Origin: Pteria penguin
Taxonomy: Eukaryota > Mollusca > Bivalvia > Pterioida > Pteriidae
Direction: 5' to 3'
Assembly: GCA_035048485.1 (NCBI GenBank)
Contig: CM068585.1
Location: 13,249,501-13,313,500, forward strand
DNA length: 64,000 nt
Positions 1-11,002 of the stretch are shown here, one piece after another (position 1 is the first letter of the stretch; each line of letters opens with the position of its first letter). A program made the translations under genes and the position numbers. The notes beneath the pieces were generated by a model. That model did not search any database and was not told the DNA's origin. It worked only from the letters and a program-made list of their open reading frames with translations.

Positions 1-417
1 CACAATCAAATTCCACGACACTAGACTGCATTGTGACCTTCACTCACAGTTATAATACAATGTTGAGGTCACAAAAAGTATACAGTCTATACTCCATTAG
101 CATTAAGTTTAACATAAATTTGTGTGTCAGAATTCCAAGGTCATAACTTTAAGGCCAAAGTCTATTTACCAAAAAATGAATATAAATTCTCTAGAAAGTA
201 GCTGTATACTTTTAGCTGTCTTTTTGGATAATTTGTAAAGATAGAGCTGTTTTGTGGGTTTTTTTTCTGATACATTGCTGATCCAGAATTGACACATTCA
301 ACAGAAAAATGATAGATTTTACTATTGTTAGCATGTATACTTTATGTTTAAGATTAGTGTGTTTGTAACATTCACTTTGACCTATATACCAAACAAATAT
401 ACTGATTGGGACATTAA
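1..417. other. No gene seen
   Basis: AT-rich sequence without a supported exon, transposon end or repeat. Short open frames here have no features of real genes. Confidence 0.5.
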
Positions 418-1664
418 GTATCTCAGACATCTTCTTCTGTGTGTCTCAGACATGTCTCTATGTATCTCAGAGATCTTTCTTTGTAACTCAGACATCTTCT
501 TTCTATGTATCTCAGACATCTTCTTTCCATGCAGATCAAACATCTTCTTCTTATGTATCTCAGACATCTTCTTTCCATGTATCTCAGATATCTTCTTCCT
601 ATGTATCTCAGACATCTTCTTTCCATGCATCTCAGACATCTTCTTCCTATGTATCTCAGACATGTTCATTCTATGTATCTCAGACATCTTCTTTCCATGT
701 ATCTCAGACATCTTCTTTCTATGTAACTCAGACATCTTCCTATGTATCTCAGACATCTTCTTACCATGTATCTCAGACATCTTCTTCCTATGTATCTCAG
801 ACATGTTCATTCTATGTATCTCAGGCATCTTCTTTCTATGTATCTCAGACATCTTCTATCTATGTATCTCAGACATGTTCATTCTATGTATTTCAGACAT
901 CTTCTTTCCATGTATCTCAGACATCTTCTTTCTATGTAACTCAGACATCTTCCTATGTATCTCAGACATCTTCTTACCATGTATCTCAGACATCTTCTTC
1001 CTATGTATCTCAGACATGTTCATTCTATGTATCTCAGACATGTTCATTCTATGTATCTCAGACATCTTCTTTCTATGTATCTCAGACATCTTCTTTCTAT
1101 GTATCTCAGACATCTTCCTATGTATCTCAGACATCTTCTTTCCATGTATCTCAGACATCTTCTTTCTATGTAACTCAGACATCTTCCTATGTATCTCAGA
1201 CATCTTCCTATGTATCTAAGACATCTTCTTACCATGTATCTCAGACATCTTCTTCCTATGTATCTCAGACATCTTCTTTCCATGCATCTCAGACATCTTC
1301 TTCCTATGTATCTCAGACATGTTCATTCTATGTATCTCAGACATCTTCTTTCCATGTATCTCAGACATCTTCTTTCTATGTAACTCAGACATCTTCCTAT
1401 GTATCTCAGACATCTTCTTACCATGTATCTCAGACATCTTCTTCCTATGTATCTCAGACATCTTCTTTCTATGTAACTCAGACATCTTCCTATGTATCTC
1501 AGACATCTTCTTACCATGTATCTCAGACATCTTCTTCCTATGTATCTCAGACATGTTCATTCTATGTAAATCAGACATCTTCAATCTATGTATCTCAGAC
1601 ATCTTCTTTCTATGTATCTCAGACATCTTCTTTTTATGTGTCTCAGACATCTTCTTTCTACATA
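418..1664. repeat. 21/24-bp minisatellite, about 50 units
   Basis: Tandem units of the form TCTCAGACATCTTCTTTCTA plus TGTA (24 bp), interspersed with 21-bp variants lacking one triplet and variants with ATGTTCAT or TAACTCAG. Both lengths are multiples of three and no unit carries a stop in several frames, so long open frames appear on both strands (plus SQTSSFYV, minus MSEIHRKK). This is a consequence of the repeat, not proof of a protein. Confidence 0.95.
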
Positions 1665-3168
1665 TACCTTATTATTACTTCACAGTTATTATGTTCATTT
1701 TCATGTTGTAGTTGGTTTTGACCAAGGTGGACAAAGTTTCCCTTTCTTCACTGATAAAGAATGTAGCAACAATAATGGAATATAGAGACAAACACACCAT
1801 GTGCTGTCTACCCCAACCATTTCTTATCAGGTATGTATACAGAAATTAGAGACAAAAATAGAATGTAGAGACAAACACAAACTTTGCTGTCTACACCAGT
1901 CTTTCCTCATCAGGTATGTATACCAAAATAAGAAAAGAAAATGGAATACAGAGACATACACAAACTATGTGGTCTACCCCAGCCTTTCCTCATCAGGTAT
2001 GCATATAGAACTCCTCTTTGTCTTGTTATTGTACTCTCACTAGCCAGCTTTTCAGTCCAGCTTTTGTGCTATCCTGTTTTCTGTCACTCATCTGTCCATC
2101 TATCAGTATTCAGTTTGTGTTATCACGTCACAAAGCATTAATATTCTCATTATGTCATAAGTATCAAAACTTTTGTTTTGTTAAGTATCTAGTCTAGGTA
2201 TGAATATGTAATTTTGCTGCAGGTTCTTGACCCTGGTGTCCTGATATCTTCTTATGTAAGTCTATATAATTTTGTGAAGAGTTCTTGTGACTGCATTTCC
2301 TCATGACAATTGACAGTCAACTGTAAAAAAAGATGTTAGGCCCTTGGAAAAACACATACTTAAAAATCTTTGCTGCCAGGGGGCATATGTGGCACACTAA
2401 TCTTATAGGGCTTTCATTTTGAAAATCTTAGAATTGGATTTCCTGACATATTTCTCATAGCAATTTAGATGAAACTTTACATGAATGATCTTGTAGTGGT
2501 ATCTCAATAATTGATATGATTAGGAAAAGGTGTTGCTTAATTTTAAAATACAAAATTGCTGCTGTCGCAATTTAAAAATCTAGAAATGGATTTTCTCCCA
2601 CCTTTTCATAGCAGGTTTAACGAAACTTTATTGCTAAATCTGCTCAAGATATCTGATATTAACTTTATTATTAGACTTAAATTCTGCATGGGTGAATTTG
2701 GGCAGTGTTAACATTTAGCCTGGTTTGGACCTCCTGGTTCCTTTAATATCACTATATAAATCACATCTCCTACAAGACTTTTTGTTTCAACTACTTCACT
2801 TCAGTCTCATATTATTGATTTTTGGGCTCAATTGTACTTATATGTCCTCATTCCATGTGAAGTACCCAAGTGGGAGAATAACCAAGAATTTTAGAATATT
2901 GAAAGTGATAATATTTATACCAGGATAATGATGGCAATGATGCATTATGGTGAAAACAAAAAAAGATGGTTGAAGACATACAAAATGTATACCTAGTATG
3001 TAAATTGTTTGCTGCAAATTTAGACATATATAGAAAACAAAAAGGTAGGACCAGAAGAGTTTGCAGCTCATTAAAACCTCTGGTTCTATTGTTTGCATGT
3101 ATAAGGTGACCATTCAGTTACATGTATAATTTGCCCATTTTACACTGTTGTATTTCTTCTATTTATAG
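1665..3168. other. Non-coding; three-copy 65-70-bp repeat near the left edge
   Basis: At about 1779-2000 a unit with agagacaaacacaaac, ctgtctaccccag and tcatcaggtatg occurs three times with drift. The rest is AT-rich with no supported exon except the weak 33-nt candidate near 2222-2254. Confidence 0.6.
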
Positions 3169-3250
3169 CTCACGGACTGGTGCAGGCATGCCATTATTTC
3201 AGTCATTTCTTGCTTACGTCACTGGTAATCTCAACATGAAGGGACTCTGA
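3169..3250 (+). CDS. Possible terminal exon of an unidentified plus-strand gene
   Basis: A good acceptor (TTCTTCTATTTATAG) precedes an 82-nt open stretch that in one phase reads SRTGAGMPLFQSFLAYVTG and ends at TGA 3248-3250. An AATAAA follows at 3370-3375. In the other open phase it would read LTDWCRHAII and stop at a TAA about 14 nt earlier. The product is not recognised. Upstream exons would lie to the left, possibly outside the window; a 33-nt open segment bounded by CTGCAG and TATGTAAGT at about 2222-2254 is a weak candidate. Confidence 0.4.
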
Positions 3251-3369
3251 CAAGTTCAGAAAGAGGCAGAAGAAATCAAATTATGCTCAAACTTCACCAT
3301 CTATAAGAAAAATCCGATCTGTTATGTTTTATGTTGTGTAAGCTGAAGTTGTTGATGAATGTATGCTGG

Positions 3370-3375
3370 AATAAA
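3370..3375 (+). terminator. Poly(A) signal AATAAA
   Basis: AATAAA about 120 nt after the TGA of the putative terminal exon at 3169-3250, followed by a T-rich stretch. Confidence 0.4.
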
Positions 3376-3559
3376 AGCGTTTTATTACACAGAATAATTA
3401 ATAACAGTATTTATATTTGTTATGTTGGCAAATGTTAAAAAAGACACAAGAACAAACTGTAATTTCTACACAAGTTGGTTGAAGCTCAGCCTCATGAAGT
3501 CTTATCTACATGTATGTTGCTGATCATTTTTTCTAAACATGCAAGTTTTTATGTTTCCC

Positions 3560-3960
3560 AAAAATTTTTGGGGGAGCATATAGTCGCTATCGTGTCCGTG
3601 TGTCTGTCCATCTGTATGTCCGTCCGTCCAAACTCATATCTCCTATACCTTTTATCAGTTATTGATCATACTTCACCAATATATTATCTAGATTAAGGGC
3701 TTTGGGACAAAGGTCACTAAAAGTAATTTCTGAAAGGTCAAGGGCACTTATTAACTATGACTTAAAGTACCATGAAGCACTTATATCTCCTATATCTTTC
3801 ATCAGAATTTGATCATTCTTCATTAAAAATGTTATTTAGGTAAGGGGCTTTTGGACAAATGTCACTCAAGGTCATTTCTGAAAGGTCAAGGTCAGGATAA
3901 AAAGTTTCATTTCATAACTAATCAAGGTCAAACTTACTCATTTAACATTTTAGTTTAAGA
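3560..3960. repeat. Dispersed repeat with internal aaggtca motifs
   Basis: Begins near gggggagcatatagtcgc and tgtccgtccgtcc, then contains two diverged copies of a unit with ggacaaaggtcactaaaa and tctgaaaggtcaagg. The style recurs in this window (for example 55190-55670). It is non-coding and of unknown class. Confidence 0.5.
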
Positions 3961-4074
3961 TATTGTAAGCACTTGTTGTTCTACAGTTGATTCTTGTTGT
4001 TTAATGTCTTTTGTGTACCTCGTTATAATGACTTTATTTATGCATGACTAAGCATTCTTCCTTTGGACAACCAA

Positions 4075-4310
4075 GGCCTACATGTATATTCTTGACATGG
4101 ACTTAAGGTTGTAAATTAGGCAGTTAAGGCCCATATCCTTGATATAGACTTAAGTTTGTAAATTAGGCAGTTAAGCCCCATATCCTTGACCTATATCCTT
4201 GATATGGGCTGAAGGTTTTAAGATGGGCAGCCAAGACCTATATCCTTGACATAGACCTAAGGTTTCAATATGTGTAGCAAAGGTCTATATTCTAGACATG
4301 AGCATGAGAT
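4075..4310. repeat. Degenerate tandem repeat of about 55-60 bp
   Basis: Four imperfect units sharing catatccttgacatagactt, taaggttt and a ggcagttaag-like block. Confidence 0.55.
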
Positions 4311-5082
4311 CTATTATTGCATGTTCTAGAGATGAACAAGGTACATACCCATGTCTTCCTAATGACTAGCTCACTTGATTCCCTTCTTGGCCATATGAAG
4401 CTAATTTACATAGGAAAGTAAGCTGACCTTGTTCTGCCTAGTTTGCCAACTGTCAGAACTGTGCAGTAAGTTGTTGGAGTGAATTTGGAATTGTTTTATT
4501 TATTATCCTTGTCATCCTTATCAAACCTTGAGGTCTGGCCTATTAATAGTCAAAACCACACTGGACATTGTTTCGACAGCGATGGTCAGTATGAATGACC
4601 CAATGAAAACCACAAATCATCATCAGGTACAGTCAGAATGTGGGGTATTGGCACATACCACAAAGAAAACCACAAATCATCAGATACAGTAAGACTATGG
4701 GGTATTCTCATATACCACTATCAGGCTGGAAGCCATGGCCGTACACTACACGAAGTCTAGTCCAGCACTCAATAGAGCATATCGAGCACTAAATCACTAC
4801 AGTTGGTCATCCCCAGCACTTGCTACTGTACCATAAATCGTCCCCAGTACTCATTAGTTCCCTGTACCTGCGAGTACAAGATCTGTGAAACAGTCTTTCC
4901 TTGTACATACATCAAATTGACATAAAATTAATCATTGATAGATATGTCATGTACACAAATGAAATTCAATGAGCGTTGTGGTAATGATTTATTACTACAT
5001 GTAACAAATACAAAAAGATGAAAATCACAGATGTACATTATCAACACTAATTATAAATTGTATGATAAATAAAAGACATTGT

Positions 5083-5201
5083 TCATAAACCTTTGGCCAG
5101 TTGACCTTTATCAAGTTAAATAATCTATTACTGCACTTGAGAGAGACCACTGAATAATCGATTATTTAACTTTATAAAGATCAAGTGGCCAAACATTTGT
5201 G
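5083..5201. mobile_element. MITE-like palindrome, about 119 bp
   Basis: The left arm cataaacctttggccagttg continues to caagttaaataatc; the right arm is its near-perfect inverse complement from gattatttaac to ccaaacatttgtg. Arms are about 42 bp with a short centre. No reading frame. Superfamily unknown. Confidence 0.65.
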
Positions 5202-5734
5202 AAAATAGTATCCTTTATCTAGTATACAATGATTTCCCTGTAAAAGATTTTACTTGATCAGTATACATTGTTCGTTAAGTATTGGTTTAACATATTTATA
5301 CTTGTACCACGTAATGAAACATGAACTCTTAATTACAATATTATCATCAGTAAACTAAATCGCACGTAATTTAAGCACTAGCTGTATATGTGCTTATCTT
5401 GGCAAAACTTATTATAATATAAACACAACAAACGACAGACGTAAAGCATAAATCATAATTGGCATGACTTGAGACTAACCCGGTCTCATTTTTGAATAAA
5501 AAAGTGTTGGTCTTATTCATATAACTATGAAGCTATAAGACTTGGTACACCATGAAGTGGGCAAACTCTGTACAATGGAAATCCCACCACATTAAGTACA
5601 TATACAGTATCCTCTTTGAAATCGAACTTTAAAGTGACTTTGTACACAAATTATAATCTGTGAACATAACAATACAAAAAAGATTGGTCTTATTCATATA
5701 ACTATAATTAAAAAAAAAAACCTGTATATTTACC

Positions 5735-6000
5735 GCCATCAACGCTGTTATGTGTGGTTGTAAAGACTGCTTACTGCCATTGTTTTTATATTGGGTATCA
5801 AGACTGCTAACTGTATTGCTGTTATTTGTGGTTGTAAAGACTGCTTACTGCCATTGTTTTTATATTGGGTATCAAGATTGCTAACTGTATTGCTGTTATT
5901 TGTGGTTGTAAAGACTACTCATTAATATTGCTGTTATATAAGATTATAAAGACTGCTTGCTGTTACATGTGGTTATTAAGACTGCTTGCGTATACTGCCA
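5735..6000. repeat. 74-bp tandem repeat, about three degenerate units
   Basis: The unit contains gtggttgtaaagactgctta, ccattgtttttatattggg and aactgtattgctgtta; starts are 74 bp apart (5754, 5828). Confidence 0.75.
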
Positions 6001-6632
6001 TTGCCATTATATATTGTTAATAACCTAGACACTTCATTGGATTTAAAAAATGACATCATGCATGCTGCACAAAATAAATTGATCTTATTTGTTGTAACTT
6101 CTGAGAGTAATCATTGCTTCACTACAATTGTCAATAAACAACTTTAAAAGTTTCTTTTTTTGAACTTTCACAAACAAAGCTACATGTACATGGTTTCATG
6201 TTTTTTTCTTTTTTTTTTTTTCTTTTTTGGTCAGAATTAAAGATTATTAATCTACATTAAATTCTCTACTATAAAATAATACTTGTACATACACTGTGAG
6301 TAAATTTCAGGAAGCAAGATAACTGGCAAACAAAAGAATAATTTAACATGGTTAATGCACAAAGAAAGGGACGTAATATTAATAAACTAAAATAAAACTC
6401 TCTCCCAGAAGGTACGTACTCAGAATGTCAGTGCTCTGGTGACAAAAACTACATTTTGATCTCTCCAGTCATCAAGAAGTCAGACCAGATGCTCTGATAA
6501 CAGCATAATCAGGGTATTATCCCTGGATTTTCTGCATCCTTAATTCCAACATTGTTCTACTGTACTACATACTCTCAAAACATGAGTTAAGAACAACAAC
6601 TGCATGTATAATGTATACAAAGGAAGTCAAAT

Positions 6633-8360
6633 ACATTAGGTTAATCAAGAGTATGTAAGGTATATATTAAGAATGCCTAATAAACCAGACATCTGGTACA
6701 GTATAACATACTCTGTACATTAGGTTAATCAAGAGTATGTAATGTATACTAAGAATGCCTAACACTCCAGACATCTAGTACAGTATAGCATACTCTGTAC
6801 ATTAGGTTAATCAAGAGTATGCAATGTATACTAAGAATGCCTAACACACCAGACATCTGGTACGGTATAACATACTCTGTACATTAGGTTAATCAAGAGT
6901 ATGCAATGTATACTAAGAATGCCTAACACACCAGACATCTGGTACGGTATAACATACTCTGTACATTAGGTTAATCAAGAGTATGCAATATATACTAAGA
7001 ATGCCTAACACACCAGACATCTGGTACAGTATAACATACTCTGTACATTAGGTTAATCAAGAGTATGCAATGTATACTAAGAATGCCTAACACACCAGAC
7101 ATCTAGCACAGTATAACATACTCTGTACATTAGGTTAATCAAGAGTATACAATGTATACTAAGAATGCCTAACACACCAGACATCTGGTACAGTATAACA
7201 TACTCTGTACATTAGGTGAATCAAGAGTATACAATGTATACTAAGAATGCCTAACACACCAGACATCTGGTACGGTATAACATACTCTGTACATTAGGTG
7301 AATCAAGAGTATGCACTGTATACTAAGAATGCCTAACACACCAGACATCTGGTACGGTATAACATACTCTGTACATTAGGTGAATCAAGAGTATGCAATG
7401 TATACTAAGAATGCCTAACACACCAGACATCTGGTACAGTATAACATACTCTGTACATTAGGTTAATCAAGAGTATGCAATGTATACTAAGAATGCCTAA
7501 CACACCAGACATCTGGTACGGTATAACATACTCTGTGCATTAGGTTAATCAAGAGTATGCAATGTATACTAAGAATGCCTAACACACCAGACATCTGGTA
7601 CAGTATAACATACTCTGTACATTAGGTAAATCAAGAGTATGCAATGTATACTAAGAATGCCTAACACACCAGACATCTGCTACGGTATAACATACTCTGT
7701 ACATTAGGTAAATCAAGAGTATGCAATGTATACTAAGAATGCCTAACACACCAGACATCTGGTACGGTATAACATACTCTGTACATTAGGTTAATCAAGA
7801 GTATGCAATGTATACTAAGAATGCCTAACACACCAGACATCTGGTACGGTATAACATACTCTGTACATAAGGTTAATCAAGAGTATGCAATGTATACTAA
7901 GAATGCCTAACACACCAGACATCTGGTACGGTATAACATACTCTGTACATTAGGTTAATCAAGAGTATGCAATGTATACTAAGAATGCCTAACACACCAG
8001 ACATCTGGTACGATATAACATACTCTGTACATTAGGTCAATCAAGAGTATGCAATGTATACTAAGAATGCCTAACACACCAGACATCTGGTATGATATAA
8101 CATACTCTGTACATTAGGTGAATCAAGAGTATGCAATGTATACTAAGAATGCCTAATTACACACCAGACATCTGGTACAGTATAACATACTCTGTACATT
8201 AGGTGAATCAAGAGTATACAATGTATACTAAGAATGCCTAACACACCAGACATCTAGCACAGTATAACATACTCTGTACATACTCTGTACATTAGGTTAA
8301 TCAAGAGTATGCACTGTATACTAAGAATGCCTTACACACCAGACATCTGGTACGGTATAT
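6633..8360. repeat. 82-bp satellite array, about 21 units
   Basis: The unit runs from acattaggttaatcaagagt to ggtacggtataacatactct with a strict 82-bp period (for example 6799 to 6881). Variation is mostly single bases; one unit has a 2-bp insertion (about 8155) and the last full one a short duplication (about 8275). Each unit holds catactct and agagtatg as an 8-bp inverted repeat 17 bp apart. Confidence 0.96.
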
Positions 8361-10612
8361 TACATTTGCTCATGTCTCTATGTTATGGTCTCAATCATTA
8401 TCTTTTACTCTATGCGCCTTGTTATACCTTACATATTGTAAGAACTTCAAAAGAACAGAGAGCATGGTTATATAGTAAGAATTTAGGAATATATAACTCC
8501 CTATACATAGAGACTATAACTTCTTAATAATTTTGATCTTACATAATGCTTGACATGTAAATGTATAGAATAGTACAGGTATATATATTTACCATATATA
8601 GTTATCTTATAAAAACATATCATACATACAGGATGAACTAAATAACTGAAACTGTCTGGAGAAAAACTTCAACTTTAACTGAGCGTGGACTATCGGGAAA
8701 GTGCCGTTTCAAATACATGTACTATGGTATTCATACAGTATGAAGTTCATTTTGATAGGGCATTTTACTTCATATGACATATGCTTGTATGTTTGATTAA
8801 TAACATATGTTAATTAAATCTTAGGGTATTTATTTAAGGCTTGTTTTAGTATGACTTGTTCAATGCTAATACCATGAATAATTTTTTCCTCTACAAAAAT
8901 CTTGCACAAAAAATTTCATTGGCTTATTTTTTCTCCTTATTAAGTATGACTTGGGATACTCATTATTGCTTGATTTATATATTTTCAGCTCAATTTTTAA
9001 AAATAAGTCAGGAAAAAATAATGCATCAGTCATTTTGACATTGAGCAGGTCTCTGCAGTTTCTTCTACAAACCCTGAGTATATTGAATAATTTGGCCAAT
9101 ATGCAATTAAAATGACTAAATTTCCTTATACATACATATATGATCCTTAATAATTTAGATTATGATTTAAAGCAATTAATTATTGACATCCATTTTCAAC
9201 TAACCAGACAATGGAATATATGACTAATGCCCAGTAAAATATGCAACCATTCATAAGCTAAATGTAATGGTTCTTTATACATGTATATATATAACATTTA
9301 TAACTGGAAATTAAGAAAACTTGAATAAAAATATATACATAAATAAATAAATAAATACAAATTATATCACGAATACTTACAAAAATTTTCAGACTTAATA
9401 TTTCAATATTCTATCAGAATCAAATAAAAGGATGGAATGCGATAAGAAAATAGAAAAAGTAAAAACTATACAAAAATGTTTAAAAATGTGTTAACTTAAA
9501 AAAACAATATACATGTGAGTAAACTGTGATACCTTGAGAAATGGTAAGGTGCTCTCCCCATGACAGAATGTCACAAGATGAAGCGTGTAATAGATCTCTT
9601 ACTGCTTTGGGTAGACTCATTGTTAAGATCTAAACATCAGGCACATATGATGTGACCATATAAGAGAAATTAATAGTTGTGGTCTATATATTTGTTTACA
9701 AGGTCGATTTAACTATAGTGTTTAACTTGTGACATTGATCTTTGATACCTGACCATAAGAAAAAAAAAAAAAACCAAAAACAAAGAATGTTGTCCTTTTG
9801 TATTAGGGAGTATGTATACAACAACAGTGTTAAACAAACATGTGACCTTGACCTTTTACCCCTAAACTTAAATAGTGACACAAGTTTCTCTCAGCATTAA
9901 TTGTATGTGTATCAAATCTGCATGACTAGCTCAAACGGTTGATCTGTACGTATCATGTTTATAAACTTTATTACCAAGCAGACGTATGTGAATAAAAATC
10001 ATCGTAACCATGGAAACAAAATCATAATTGTGATTACAATAAAAAAAATTCACATTGTCAAACTGAGTATGAATTAAGATGTGGAGATTATATGGTCAGA
10101 ATGTTATATGTATCTTAGTAAGGTCAAACATGCCAAACCTGTTAAAGGACAGGTATAGTAATTCAAAAAACAGCTGGACTGACTAGAAAGGGTAAAAATT
10201 CTGTATAAATGATATATGTATACATGTCTTACTTCTTGAATTAATTCTTCTTTTAATTTTTTTTTAAGAATAAAGATGGAATGTTTTATTTTCTACAATT
10301 TTTTGTTGGAAAAGAGATGCAAGAAATGATACAACTGTAACAGTTACAAACTGGCTTTGATGATGATTTCAAGATGACATATGAATGTCATTATCAATCT
10401 TTAATGCAACTATTTTTTCTATTTTTTCCTACACAAATAATGATCTAATTAATTATTATAAATGAATCAGTGTAAACTTGTGTTCATCATTTTCTCAATG
10501 CCTTCATGATAAAATTTTTAAGTAATAATTTTAATGCTGATCAATCTCTAGAAAAATGTTACATATCCTTCACAAAGTTACATGAATTTATAGTGACTAG
10601 CCTAAAAAGTTA
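8361..10612. other. AT-rich intergenic stretch, no gene seen
   Basis: Includes an (aaat)n microsatellite near 9335-9355 and several poly-A/T runs. No splice-bounded open frame was found. Confidence 0.55.
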
Positions 10613-10613
10613 A

Positions 10614-10619
10614 TTTATT
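10614..10619 (-). terminator. Candidate poly(A) signal for the SAM-kinase gene
   Basis: AATAAA on the minus strand about 295 nt past the TAA of exon 17. A second AATAAA lies at 10285-10290. The local AT-richness makes chance matches likely. Confidence 0.35.
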
Positions 10620-10834
10620 CTCACTGACATTTTGTAAAGCTATTTAATGTGTGAAGTACCATAAAATATTTAAAAACAAACTACAAGACTTTTGAAAGAA
10701 AGACTTGCTTTCATATTCAAGTAACGTCTTCATACGATTGTAAATAATTCTAAAACAGTGTACACCACTAACACAAATCAACCAGTTAATGTAATATCAG
10801 GCAATAATATTAAATAAAATGGTCAGACATCACT

Positions 10835-10885
10835 GTGTCATGTGGTCATGTGGTCATGTGTCATGTGGTCATGTGTCATGTGGTA
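10835..10885. repeat. Short catgtg/gtcatgtg tandem repeat
   Basis: Catgtggt and catgtgt blocks alternate several times just downstream of the kinase gene's stop codon, in its presumed 3' UTR. Confidence 0.7.
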
Positions 10886-10912
10886 ACTTGCTGGCTGTTC
10901 TCTCTCTTTACA

Positions 10913-11002
10913 TTAATCATCCATAAAGGACCAGCTACTCCTTACTGAGGGTGGGGGGCTGCCATTGTCTTCTCCCATGGCAACCCGTCTGTCAAACACT
11001 GC
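10913..11002 (-). CDS. SAM-kinase gene, exon 17 (terminal exon)
   Basis: A 90-nt phase-0 exon after acceptor GATGGCAG. It reads [16 protein letters not shown] then SSWSFMDD and stops at TAA 10913-10915. Joined to SSIAEILKR it gives ILKR...RRVAM...W...DD. From general knowledge, WAVE-family proteins end in a similar arrangement of RRIAVEYSD followed by an acidic Trp-containing tail, so an actin/Arp2/3-related end is suggested but not proved. The alternative is read-through to the TGA at 11503. Confidence 0.7.
   Translation of the reverse strand, partial: AVFDRRVAMGEDNGSPPPSVRSSWSFMDD

Noticed and set aside
441..1721. 426-codon plus-strand frame and minus-strand MSEIHRKK frames as real proteins
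   Set aside because: They arise from a stop-free 3n-length minisatellite and exist on both strands; there is no unique domain or splice evidence.
6633..8360. CRISPR array
   Set aside because: The whole 82-bp unit is conserved; there are no unique spacers and the genome is eukaryotic.
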